DNA of 64,000 nucleotides from Asticcacaulis sp. EMRT-3. Its GTDB lineage: Bacteria > Pseudomonadota > Alphaproteobacteria > Caulobacterales > Caulobacteraceae. A model generated the notes under the pieces. That model was not told the origin of the DNA and searched no databases. It saw only the letters and a program-made list of their open reading frames with translations. The stretch is taken from positions 641,001-705,000 of the forward strand of contig NZ_JASERT010000001.1 in assembly GCF_030027245.1 (NCBI RefSeq), read 5' to 3'. Position 1 is the first letter of the stretch. Each line of letters opens with the position of its first letter. Shown in pieces: positions 8,461-16,185 of the stretch. The translations under genes and the position numbers were made by a program.

Positions 8461-9294
8461 ATGTCGAATAATAGCATCAATACGAATGTTGGCGCCCTCA
8501 TTGCGCTGCAAAACCTCAATGCGACCAACACCCAACTGCAAACGACCCAAGACCGCATTTCGACAGGTCTGAAGGTTGCCAGCGCCAAGGATGATGGTTC
8601 GACCTGGGCCATTGCCCAAAACCAGCGCTCCACCGTTACCTCGCTTGACGCCGTGAAGGACTCCCTGTCCCGCGCATCGTCGGTGGTTGACGTGGCTTCC
8701 AACGCCGGCAGTTCGATCTCTGACATGTTGACCCAACTCAAGGCGAAGGCTCTGGCCGCGTCCGACACATCGCTGGACACGACGAGCCGCAAGGCTTTGG
8801 ATGCCGACTTCAAGTCGATCATCGGTCAGATCAACAAGACGATCAGCACCTCTTCGTTCAACGGCATCAACCTGCTGGACGGCTCCAAGGCCAATGGCAT
8901 CACGGCTCTAGCCAATGCTACCGGCACCAGCGTTTTGACTGTCGCCGGTCAGAATCTGTCCCTTGGCGGTTCGATCATCACCCTGTCCGCTGCCGCTACA
9001 CTGAGTTCGGCTACCCATGCCGGTTCACTGTTGTCGACCCTTGATACGTCGATCACCAATGTGTCGTCAGCTCTGGCCAATCTCGGCACGGCTTCGAAAT
9101 CCATTGCGAGTCAGTCTGACTTTGTCGGCAAGCTTCAGGATTCAATCACGGCGGGTATTGGTAACCTCGTCGATGCTGACATGGCCAAGGAAAGCGCTAA
9201 TCTGCAAGCCCTGCAAACCAAGCAACAACTTGGCGTCCAGGCCTTGTCAATTGCCAACCAACACACATCTTCGGTTCTCAGTCTCTTCCGTTAA
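8461..9294 (+). CDS. Flagellin 2
   Basis: 277-residue flagellin with the same plan as flagellin 1: N-terminal NTNVGALIALQNL and [14 protein letters not shown]-terminal [21 protein letters not shown]. Long stretches are shared with flagellin 1 (for example [13 protein letters not shown] and [18 protein letters not shown]), consistent with tandem duplication. The frame is open upstream to 8386, but that region is the promoter. ATG 8461 has AAGGA at 8448-8452, eight bases before it. Transcription is predicted from the sigma-54 promoter at 8375. No clear terminator follows, so message may continue into the FlaG-like gene 109 bases downstream. Confidence 0.95.
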   Translation: MSNNSINTNVGALIALQNLNATNTQLQTTQDRISTGLKVASAKDDGSTWAIAQNQRSTVTSLDAVKDSLSRASSVVDVASNAGSSISDMLTQLKAKALAASDTSLDTTSRKALDADFKSIIGQINKTISTSSFNGINLLDGSKANGITALANATGTSVLTVAGQNLSLGGSIITLSAAATLSSATHAGSLLSTLDTSITNVSSALANLGTASKSIASQSDFVGKLQDSITAGIGNLVDADMAKESANLQALQTKQQLGVQALSIANQHTSSVLSLFR

Positions 9295-9403
9295 GGAATT
9301 GGCGGGTGTGTCGCTGCCGGTTACAACGGTAGCGACACGCCTGAACCGCCGACGTTGCTATCTCCAGAAAAGGTATCGGTCTGACAGGCCGCACGTATTG
9401 GAA

Positions 9404-9748
9404 ATGATTAATAATGTCATAAGTTTTCCGCAATTGCCCGACGTGGCTCAAATCAAGCCTACGCCGATCTTGGCACCGGCTGTAACTGCCACGAATGCGT
9501 CCGGCGATGCGCCGCCACAAGACGAAAAATCTGAACTGGGTCAGGACAAGGGCCGAGATCAGGAGCCGCCTTTAGCTTATACTTTGCGCCTGACGATCGA
9601 TAAGGATCCGACGACGGGCGAATGGATTTATAGGGCAATTGATCGCTATACGGGCAAGATTGTAAGCCAAATGCCTCACCAAACGGTTAAAGAGTTAATA
9701 AGTTCAATGTACTATCAAGTGGGTTCTGTTATTAAAACAGATATTTAA
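9404..9748 (+). CDS. FlaG-family flagellar protein
   Basis: 114-residue protein. Residues 1-60 are proline- and charge-rich and probably disordered. The C-terminal half (YTLRLTIDKDPTTGEWIYRAIDRYTGKIVSQMP) follows the FlaG pattern, in which a short beta-rich segment ends with a V-x-Q-x-P motif and then a helix. FlaG proteins are linked to flagellar filament length or assembly. The start is the first in-frame ATG compatible with the homologous part; the Shine-Dalgarno is poor (GGAA only two bases away), so translation may be weak. Its place between flagellin genes supports the flagellar assignment. Confidence 0.7.
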   Translation: MINNVISFPQLPDVAQIKPTPILAPAVTATNASGDAPPQDEKSELGQDKGRDQEPPLAYTLRLTIDKDPTTGEWIYRAIDRYTGKIVSQMPHQTVKELISSMYYQVGSVIKTDI

Positions 9749-9850
9749 ACAGATTTTTAAGCTAAATTAAAAAACTATCCACCGTGCAATTTGTGTTGCG
9801 CGGTAAAAGTCGTTTGCACCCGTTAACACTTTGCTTACCATGAACGTTAA

Positions 9851-9874
9851 GATTCGAATCAGTTGAACTGAGTC
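9851..9874. promoter_or_regulatory. Cluster of three GANTC sites upstream of flagellin 3
   Basis: GATTC (9851-9855), GAATC (9856-9860) and GAGTC (9870-9874) lie within 24 bp, ending 27 bases before the flagellin 3 start. The first two form the palindrome GATTCGAATC. GANTC is the CcrM methylation site, and GcrA acts at methylated GANTC promoters in Caulobacter. I see no sigma-54 motif with correct spacing in this 152-base gap. Confidence 0.55.
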
Positions 9875-9900
9875 GGCGTTTCAATGGAGGTTTCCGGGCC

Positions 9901-10731
9901 ATGACCGTAAGTGTGCATACCAACACATCGGCAATGATTGCCTTGCAGAATCTGACGAGCACCAACAAGGCTCTTGAAGACGCGCAAAATGTTATTTCAA
10001 CAGGATTTGCTGTCAACTCCGCCAAGGACAATGCTTCGGTTTACGCGATCGCGCAAGGCCAGCGCGCCGATCTGAGCGGACTGAACGCAGTGACCGACAG
10101 CCTCAACCGTGCCTCGTCGATCGCCGATGTTTCGATGGCAGCCGGTCAGTCTGTGTCCGATCTGCTTAATCAGTTGCGTGAAAAGGTGGTTGGCTCGATG
10201 GATACCTCCATCGACACGACCTCGCGCAATGCACTGAACGCCGATTTCAAGTCCATCCTGGGCCAGATCACGCATGTCGTTGAGAACGCCACTTTCAATG
10301 GCACCAATATCATCGATGGTTCGCTGGCCAAGTCGATCAATTTCATCGCCAATGCCGACGCAACCTCGACTATCACGCTGAGCGTACGTACCATTGCTCT
10401 GGGCGGGCCGATCATTACCCTGACGGCGGGGTCTTCCCTGACGAGCGCCACGATGGCGGGCAATATTCTGGCCAAGCTTGATACCTCGATTGACAGTCTC
10501 AACGCCAATCTCGGTGCGCTCGGTTCGCAATCGAAGCAGATAGAGGGCCATCTGGCTTTCGTGTCCAAGCTTCAGGATTCGATCACCAGCGGTATCGGCA
10601 ATCTGGTTGATGCCGATATGGCCAAGGAAAGCTCGCAATTGCAGGCTTTGCAGGTGCAGCAACAATTGGGCACGCAAGCCTTGTCGATCGCCAACCAGGC
10701 ACCGCAGCAAATCTTGTCGCTCTTCAAATAG
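9901..10731 (+). CDS. Flagellin 3 (diverged paralogue)
   Basis: 276-residue flagellin with conserved ends (VHTNTSAMIALQNL, ISTGFAVNSAKDN, and C-terminal [21 protein letters not shown]). It differs from flagellins 1 and 2 at many positions. For example it has DNASVYAIAQGQRADLSGL where the others have [14 protein letters not shown] Shine-Dalgarno GGAGG lies nine bases before ATG 9901. A terminator follows, so it is its own unit. With three GANTC sites and no obvious sigma-54 promoter upstream, its control probably differs from that of the other two, perhaps giving a filament segment made at another time. Confidence 0.94.
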   Translation: MTVSVHTNTSAMIALQNLTSTNKALEDAQNVISTGFAVNSAKDNASVYAIAQGQRADLSGLNAVTDSLNRASSIADVSMAAGQSVSDLLNQLREKVVGSMDTSIDTTSRNALNADFKSILGQITHVVENATFNGTNIIDGSLAKSINFIANADATSTITLSVRTIALGGPIITLTAGSSLTSATMAGNILAKLDTSIDSLNANLGALGSQSKQIEGHLAFVSKLQDSITSGIGNLVDADMAKESSQLQALQVQQQLGTQALSIANQAPQQILSLFK

Positions 10732-10753
10732 GGCTGTTTCAAATGCTGAAGAA

Positions 10754-10778
10754 AAGCGGGCTGCGGCTCGCTTTTTTT
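10754..10778 (+). terminator. Rho-independent terminator after flagellin 3
   Basis: Stem AAGCGGGC / GCTCGCTT (one G-T pair) with a TGCG loop and a run of T to 10778, 22 bases after the stop codon. Confidence 0.8.
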
Positions 10779-10978
10779 ATGATTTAAATCTTCTGAAACC
10801 CGATAAGAGAGCGTGTTCCTATCTGATCGGCGCTCTAAGTTTTTTTATGCGCATCTTAATCCCGAAAAAATGCGTTACACTTTTTGGATGCGCTTTATTG
10901 CACAATATTTACACTTATTAAGATTTGCTCAGGCACAGTCGATCACACCTTTTACGTTTGGTTTGTGTCGATTCTGTC

Positions 10979-13900
10979 ATGATCAACCTGGATACCTCTC
11001 TGCTGACGAGTTATTATAACGCGAAGTATGGCATTGCTTCAGCGGATACGTCAGGCGCGTCCTCAGGCGGAGGGGCGGGCGGTGCCGACAAGACCAATTC
11101 GCCAACGGGCATGGCTGCGGCCCCGACCGCGCCGTGGGCGGGCAATTCAGGTATGTTGAGTGAGGATGATCTCGTCAGCAAGGTGCTGGGCGGGCAAAGA
11201 TTCATCAATGCCAATGCTGTGCTTTCCAATGTTACCGGGGCCTCACCGGACTATACCAAGCTGTTTACTCTCTATCAGGGGTTGAATGCGCTGGAGGGCC
11301 TGGCCCAGCAGGCCAAGGGCGGCCATCTCTCCGCCTTCGCCCTGTCGGCCCTGAAAAGCCGCTTCGATTCCGGTATGAAAGAGGTCAGCGGCTATATCGG
11401 CAGCACCCGGTACGACCACATCAATCTGAGCGCCGGTACCCTGACCGACGAAATGAAAAGCGATTCAGGCACGGCGCGCACCGATACACTCTACAATGGC
11501 CCGGCCATCGCCAGCGGGGCGGCTTCGACGGCGGTCAAAGCCTTTACGGGCGATATCCGTTTCGCCATATCGGCCCAGAAGATCGGCACCCATGAGCCGA
11601 TTGTGGTCAATCTCGACCTCAGCGATATGGGCGACCAGACGCGCAGCATGTCGAATGTGGTGTCCTACATCAACAGCCAGCTCAAGGCGGCGGGACTGTC
11701 GAGCAGGTTTGCCGTCAACCGTACACCGGCGGTTCCGGTGACCACCACGGTGAACGGCAAGACTGTTACCCTGTCGGATGGGCAGGACACGCTGGGCCTG
11801 CAAATCAAGGGCGTCACCACAGAAACCCTGACTCTGAGCGCGCCCGTAACGACCGATTCCGTCTATGTAGCCCAGACAACGGGCGATCCCGACAAGAAGA
11901 TCACGCCGTCCACCAGCGCTTCGGCAACCTCAACGACAACGAAAGATGACAAGGCTGTTCCAACCACGGATGTGACATCGAAATTATTGAAATTTCAGAC
12001 AGATACATCCGGCGGCGCAGTCCTTGCCAGCGGCGATCCGCAGCCGCCCGACACGATTTCCAAGGTTGGCGCGCAATATTGGGTCAGCGGCGAGGCGGGG
12101 CAGACGGCCTTGCCAGCCTCGGTGACCAATGTCCACGCCACGGCGGCGGGCAAGGATGGCTCGCTCTATGTGCTGGCCGACATCAATGACACGACCGGCG
12201 GACAGGTGGTGGGCGGCGCGCAGGATGTGGCGCTGATGAAATACGATTCGGCGGGTAATCTGGTCTATACGCGCGTACTTGGTGCCGCCGATACCGCCAC
12301 CGGCCTGGCCCTGACGGTGGCGGATGATGGCCGGGTAGCTGTGGCCGGATCGGTGACCGGCGCGCTCGAAACCGCCGCCACTAAGACCACCACCTATGGC
12401 ACGGGCGACAAGGCCGTCAGCTATACCGCCACCACGGAAACGGGTTTGAATGGCGTCGATAACGCCACGACGGACAGTTTCGTTACCGTATTCGACGCGG
12501 ATGGTGTGGAGGCGTGGACGCAGAGGCGGGGGGCTTCGGCTTCGGATGAAGCGACATCGGTGGCTTTCGGCGAGGATGGCTCGGTCTATGTCGGCGGGCG
12601 CACCCAGTCGCTGATGCCCGGTGCCAATGGCGGCACGCATGGCGGCTGGGATGGCTATGTGCAGGGCTACACCGCCACGGGCATGCCGAAATTCACCCTT
12701 CAGACCGGCTCGGCCAACAGCGATACGGTTTCGCAACTGATGACCGACGGCAATATGCTCTATGTGGCGGGCAGCAATAATGGCGATGCGACGCTGACCG
12801 CTTATGCGCTGAGCAGCACCACGACCGTTGATGACAAGGGTAAGAGTACAACTAAATATGCCGCCACCCAGACGACGACGCGCGATCTGGGCGGGTTGGG
12901 CGGCGGCTCCATTACTGGCATGGCGATTGATAATGGCCAGATCTATCTCGGTGGCTCCACCGGCAATAGCGGCCTGCTTAGCGGCGGCACGGTCAGCAAG
13001 GCGGGGTCGGGCGGCCAGGACGCCTATGCCTTGTCGGTGGCAGAAAATCTCGGCGATACAAGCCGCGACACCATCGCCTTTTACGGCGGAACCGGGCAGG
13101 AAAAAGACGCCCATGTGCAGTTTATCGGCGGCAAGGCGTGGATCGCCGGTTCCACCACCGGGACGATTGACGGCACGACGCAACTCAGCACCAAGGACAA
13201 GACGCAGGACGGTTATCTGGCGCGCCTCGATGTGGCCAGCGGCGCGGTGGAGTATCAGACGCGCTTCACCTGCACGGACGGCATCGTCAATCCCAAAGCC
13301 ATTGCCGTGTCGCAAAATTCATCGAGCGCACTCGACCGGCTGGGCCTGCCGCTGGGCACGATCCAGCAGACCGATTCCAATCTGGTGATCGCGGGCACCA
13401 GCGTGCGCACGGGCGACCAGTTTTACCTGATGGATCCCGATACCGGCGTCAAAAAAACCATCACCATCGAAGCCAGCGACACGATGAAAAGACAGGCCAC
13501 CAAGATCGTGCGTGCGTCGGGTTACAAGCTCAGCGTCGATGTCAGCAAGATGCTCGGCGAGCAAACCGACCAGCTCGTTATTAAGCCCACCAATTCGAAC
13601 AGCCGCATGGAGTTTGTCAGCGGGGCGGTGGGCAAGGATGCGCTGAAAGGGCTGGGTATCGATCCGGGACTGGTCAGCAACGACGCTACCAAGACGATGA
13701 ATGCCTCGTCGGCCAGTTACCTGAAATCGCAAAAGCCGATGGGACTCGATTTTGACGGCAGCCTCAATCTCAATTCGGACGCCAATATTCAGAAGGCGCT
13801 CGACAGCTTGCAGGCGGTGATGAAAAACGTACAGAAGGCCTATAGCTATCTGAGATACGGCGATCCGCAGGCATCGGACGCCAGCCATAAAGGCAAAACC

Positions 13901-14026
13901 GGCGGCTCGGTGCCGACCTATCTGACCAACCAGATCGCCAATTATCAGGCGGCGCTCAACCGTTTGCAGGCGGGCAGCAGCAATAATAATAGTGGCTCTT
14001 CATCCACCGGCCTTTTTGGTCTTTGA
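10979..14026 (+). CDS. FlaEY-like flagellar protein with beta-propeller repeats
   Basis: 1015-residue protein with no signal peptide. Residues 1-140 are helical and begin MINLDTSLLTSYYNAKYG. Roughly residues 385-770 hold repeated blocks of the form G-x-V-x-V-A-G-S/T (VLADINDT, VAVAGSVTG, VYVGGRTQS, LYVAGSNNG, IYLGGSTGN, AWIAGSTTG), matching SBBP-type beta-propeller blades. The C-terminal 100 residues are again helical. Size, N-terminus and place beside flagellins match the Caulobacter protein annotated FlaEY, implicated genetically in flagellin production or filament assembly; its molecular role is not settled. ATG 10979 is preferred to the open frame from 10925 because the family N-terminus begins there. 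I cannot see a sigma-54 promoter upstream. Confidence 0.72.
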   Translation: MINLDTSLLTSYYNAKYGIASADTSGASSGGGAGGADKTNSPTGMAAAPTAPWAGNSGMLSEDDLVSKVLGGQRFINANAVLSNVTGASPDYTKLFTLYQGLNALEGLAQQAKGGHLSAFALSALKSRFDSGMKEVSGYIGSTRYDHINLSAGTLTDEMKSDSGTARTDTLYNGPAIASGAASTAVKAFTGDIRFAISAQKIGTHEPIVVNLDLSDMGDQTRSMSNVVSYINSQLKAAGLSSRFAVNRTPAVPVTTTVNGKTVTLSDGQDTLGLQIKGVTTETLTLSAPVTTDSVYVAQTTGDPDKKITPSTSASATSTTTKDDKAVPTTDVTSKLLKFQTDTSGGAVLASGDPQPPDTISKVGAQYWVSGEAGQTALPASVTNVHATAAGKDGSLYVLADINDTTGGQVVGGAQDVALMKYDSAGNLVYTRVLGAADTATGLALTVADDGRVAVAGSVTGALETAATKTTTYGTGDKAVSYTATTETGLNGVDNATTDSFVTVFDADGVEAWTQRRGASASDEATSVAFGEDGSVYVGGRTQSLMPGANGGTHGGWDGYVQGYTATGMPKFTLQTGSANSDTVSQLMTDGNMLYVAGSNNGDATLTAYALSSTTTVDDKGKSTTKYAATQTTTRDLGGLGGGSITGMAIDNGQIYLGGSTGNSGLLSGGTVSKAGSGGQDAYALSVAENLGDTSRDTIAFYGGTGQEKDAHVQFIGGKAWIAGSTTGTIDGTTQLSTKDKTQDGYLARLDVASGAVEYQTRFTCTDGIVNPKAIAVSQNSSSALDRLGLPLGTIQQTDSNLVIAGTSVRTGDQFYLMDPDTGVKKTITIEASDTMKRQATKIVRASGYKLSVDVSKMLGEQTDQLVIKPTNSNSRMEFVSGAVGKDALKGLGIDPGLVSNDATKTMNASSASYLKSQKPMGLDFDGSLNLNSDANIQKALDSLQAVMKNVQKAYSYLRYGDPQASDASHKGKTGGSVPTYLTNQIANYQAALNRLQAGSSNNNSGSSSTGLFGL

Positions 14027-14183
14027 TTTTTGGGCGGATAACGCCTTGCCTTGGGATGACCTTAAATCTTAATTGTATTGAGGCTTGGCCTGAGGCGCGC
14101 CTCTGCTATGATTGCGCCTGAAAACCAAGTTTCAAGAAACCGAGTCTCAAGGCGGCATTTACCGGTCGCGAAGGGGGAAACGA

Positions 14184-14867
14184 ATGGCGATGCAACCTGA
14201 AAAGCGCTGGCTGTGGCTTGCGGGCGGCGCGATCGTGGCGCTGGTGATCGGCATTGCGTTGGCCGTGGCTATGTCATCGGGTCACAAAGACGAATCGAAA
14301 ATGAACGATCAGCCGACCGGGCTGACCTTCAATGTCAGCGATCCGAAGCCAACCCTCGATCCCAAAAAACCTCTGCGCTGCTATGTGGCTGGGGCCTATG
14401 TCGGCGAGGTCACTCTGGCCGAGTGCGCCAAAAGAAATGGCGTGGCGGCGCAATCACTCGATGTTGGGCAGGATGATCAGGGCAATATGACGGCGGCTCC
14501 CACCGGTTCGTTGGCACCCGTGCCGTTGGCACCCGCCAGCAGCGTCAGCGCACCGGAAGCGCAAGCGGCAAATACTGGCGGCGAAGTGGTGCCGCCGACC
14601 GTACCCGCCGCCGCCGGGCCCACGGCAGCCTGCCTGCGCTATAATTCCAATAGCTGGAACCGGCTGGCCGACAATATCACGCTCGGCCAGTGCGCCGTGT
14701 TGCTTTATGATGGCCGTTGCGTGTCGCCTGGGCAGGCGTCTTACGGCCGCTGGGGATCGAAGACCCTGCGCCTTGTGCCGCATCGGGTGGAGCAGTCGGA
14801 CGACAACACCAATTTCCACGGGTTTGTTGATCAAGGACAGGGCTGTTCAGTGCCTTTGGTGCGCTGA
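14184..14867 (+). CDS. Uncharacterised membrane-anchored protein
   Basis: 227 residues. One transmembrane segment at about residues 11-33 follows a short positive N-terminus (MQPEKRW), so most of the chain should face the periplasm. A linker rich in Pro, Ala, Val and Ser spans about residues 105-150. The C-terminal 75 residues hold four cysteines (CLRYNSNSW, GQCAVLLYDGRC and QGCSVPL) and look like a small disulfide-bonded domain. AAGGGGG lies six bases before ATG 14184. It follows FlaEY by 157 bases and precedes another small envelope protein. I do not recognise a family. The spacing to FlaEY gives no proof of a flagellar role. Confidence 0.7.
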   Translation: MAMQPEKRWLWLAGGAIVALVIGIALAVAMSSGHKDESKMNDQPTGLTFNVSDPKPTLDPKKPLRCYVAGAYVGEVTLAECAKRNGVAAQSLDVGQDDQGNMTAAPTGSLAPVPLAPASSVSAPEAQAANTGGEVVPPTVPAAAGPTAACLRYNSNSWNRLADNITLGQCAVLLYDGRCVSPGQASYGRWGSKTLRLVPHRVEQSDDNTNFHGFVDQGQGCSVPLVR

Positions 14868-14953
14868 GCGGCGACCTGTGCTTTTTTCTTGGTGCGAAGC
14901 CCCGGTTCGTGGTTAAATCGCTACGCAATAAGAACGACAGGAACGGAAACAGG

Positions 14954-15424
14954 ATGCGTCGAAACGCGGTGATGATCATGGGTGTGGCCGGGCTTGGCCT
15001 GGGTGCGATGGCGCTGGCGGGCTGCACGCCGCGCGTCCAGTCGCCTGATGCGCCGGGGGTCTGTTATTTCATCGGTCACCCGACGCCGAAAGAAAACAAG
15101 TTCAATGTTCTGGCCACCAATGTGCCCGACCTCGAACACTGCGCTGTCTATGTCTATAATGCCCGCATGGACATGCTGAAAACCGGCACAGCCGGGCCGG
15201 AAACCGACGGTGCCTATATGGGCAACTTCCTGTTCGCCGATAATCATGAGGTGCGGTCGGGCCAGCATTATGAAGGGCCGGCTTTTCCCTTCCTCGTCAA
15301 GGCCCCGGATGGACGTCTGGTGGCGCCGGGGTCGATTGTTCAGGACGATGGCGAACCGACCGGGCCTCAGTCGGTGAATATCCCGAAAGACCTGCCGAAG
15401 ATTTCTTCTGGCGACAAGAAATAG
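14954..15424 (+). CDS. Predicted outer-membrane or periplasmic lipoprotein, function unknown
   Basis: 156 residues. The signal peptide MRRNAVMIMGVAGLGLGAMALAGC ends in a clear lipobox (LAGC), giving a mature protein starting CTPRVQS. The mature part is about 130 residues with GVCYFIGHPTPKENKF and a tail rich in Pro, Gly and Asp. I cannot assign a domain. ATG 14954 is chosen over the frame opening at 14909 because only this start gives a proper signal peptide. It follows the previous membrane-anchored protein in the same direction by 86 bases, so the two may be co-expressed envelope proteins. Confidence 0.75.
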   Translation: MRRNAVMIMGVAGLGLGAMALAGCTPRVQSPDAPGVCYFIGHPTPKENKFNVLATNVPDLEHCAVYVYNARMDMLKTGTAGPETDGAYMGNFLFADNHEVRSGQHYEGPAFPFLVKAPDGRLVAPGSIVQDDGEPTGPQSVNIPKDLPKISSGDKK

Positions 15425-15465
15425 GCCCGGCCACGACCCTTGCGTTAACGATCTGTGGATAGGCC

Positions 15466-15540
15466 GATTCCGAAACGGGCAAGGCGGGCCTCAGGTCTTG
15501 GCTTGGCGGCGTTAAGATTCTAGTGTGGTTTTTTTGAGTC
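15466..15540. promoter_or_regulatory. Three GANTC sites upstream of ssb
   Basis: GATTC at 15466-15470, GATTC at 15516-15520 and GAGTC at 15536-15540 lie in the 177-base gap before ssb, which also holds GTTAAC at 15444. Replication genes of Caulobacter are often tied to CcrM methylation state; regulation here is inferred. Confidence 0.35.
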
Positions 15541-15601
15541 GCGTAAAAGACGGCGCATCGCGCGGACCGCGCGGTTCACGAACATATAAAAGGCAAGAGC
15601 G

Positions 15602-16108
15602 ATGGCAGGCAGTGTCAACAAGGTCATTCTGGTCGGCAATCTCGGCAAGGATCCCGAAATCCGCACCCTCAATTCCGGCGACCGCGTGGCCAATCTGACC
15701 ATCGCCACCTCGGAATCGTGGCGCGACAAGATGAGCGGCGAGCGCAAGGAAAAGACCGAGTGGCACCGCGTCGTCATTTTCAATGACAATCTCGCCAAGA
15801 TCGCCGAGCAATATCTGCGCAAGGGCTCCAGTGTCTATATCGAAGGCAGTCTGCAAACGCGCAAATGGACCGACCAGAGCGGCGTTGAAAAATACTCGAC
15901 CGAAATCGTGCTGCAAAAATACCGTGGCGAACTGACCCTGCTGGGTGGTCGTGGCGATGGCGGCGGCGCATCGTCCGGCATGGGCGGCGGCGGTTACAGC
16001 GATTATGACGATGGACATAGCGGCGGCGCACCGGCTTCGAGCGGCCAGCGCGCTCCGGCTTCGGGGCCTGCGCAGAATTTCGATCTCGATGACGAGATTC
16101 CGTTCTAG
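15602..16108 (+). CDS. ssb: Single-stranded DNA-binding protein
   Basis: Binds single-stranded DNA in replication, repair and recombination. The 168-residue protein has the OB fold at residues 1-110 ([60 protein letters not shown]). A Gly/Ser-rich disordered linker follows, then the acidic tail DLDDEIPF that recruits partner proteins. Length and tail are typical. It lies 77 bases before gyrA in the same direction. Three GANTC sites are in the upstream gap. Confidence 0.96.
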   Translation: MAGSVNKVILVGNLGKDPEIRTLNSGDRVANLTIATSESWRDKMSGERKEKTEWHRVVIFNDNLAKIAEQYLRKGSSVYIEGSLQTRKWTDQSGVEKYSTEIVLQKYRGELTLLGGRGDGGGASSGMGGGGYSDYDDGHSGGAPASSGQRAPASGPAQNFDLDDEIPF

Positions 16109-16185
16109 GGCTGGGCACGCAACCTATGCCAAGGCTGGCAATATTGCCTCAAGCCACAAGAGTTCAACTGTAAGATATTGATTTC

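Noticed and set aside
9801..9850. Possible CtrA site (TTAA-N7-TTAA) before flagellin 3
   Set aside because: TTAACACTTTGCTTACC has the second half-site out of phase and imperfect, so it cannot be claimed.
9769..9900. Sigma-54 promoter for flagellin 3
   Set aside because: Candidate GG and GC pairs are spaced 14 bases apart, not 12.
10925..10978. N-terminal extension of the FlaEY-like gene from 10925
   Set aside because: The extra residues lie in AT-rich promoter sequence; the family start begins at 10979.
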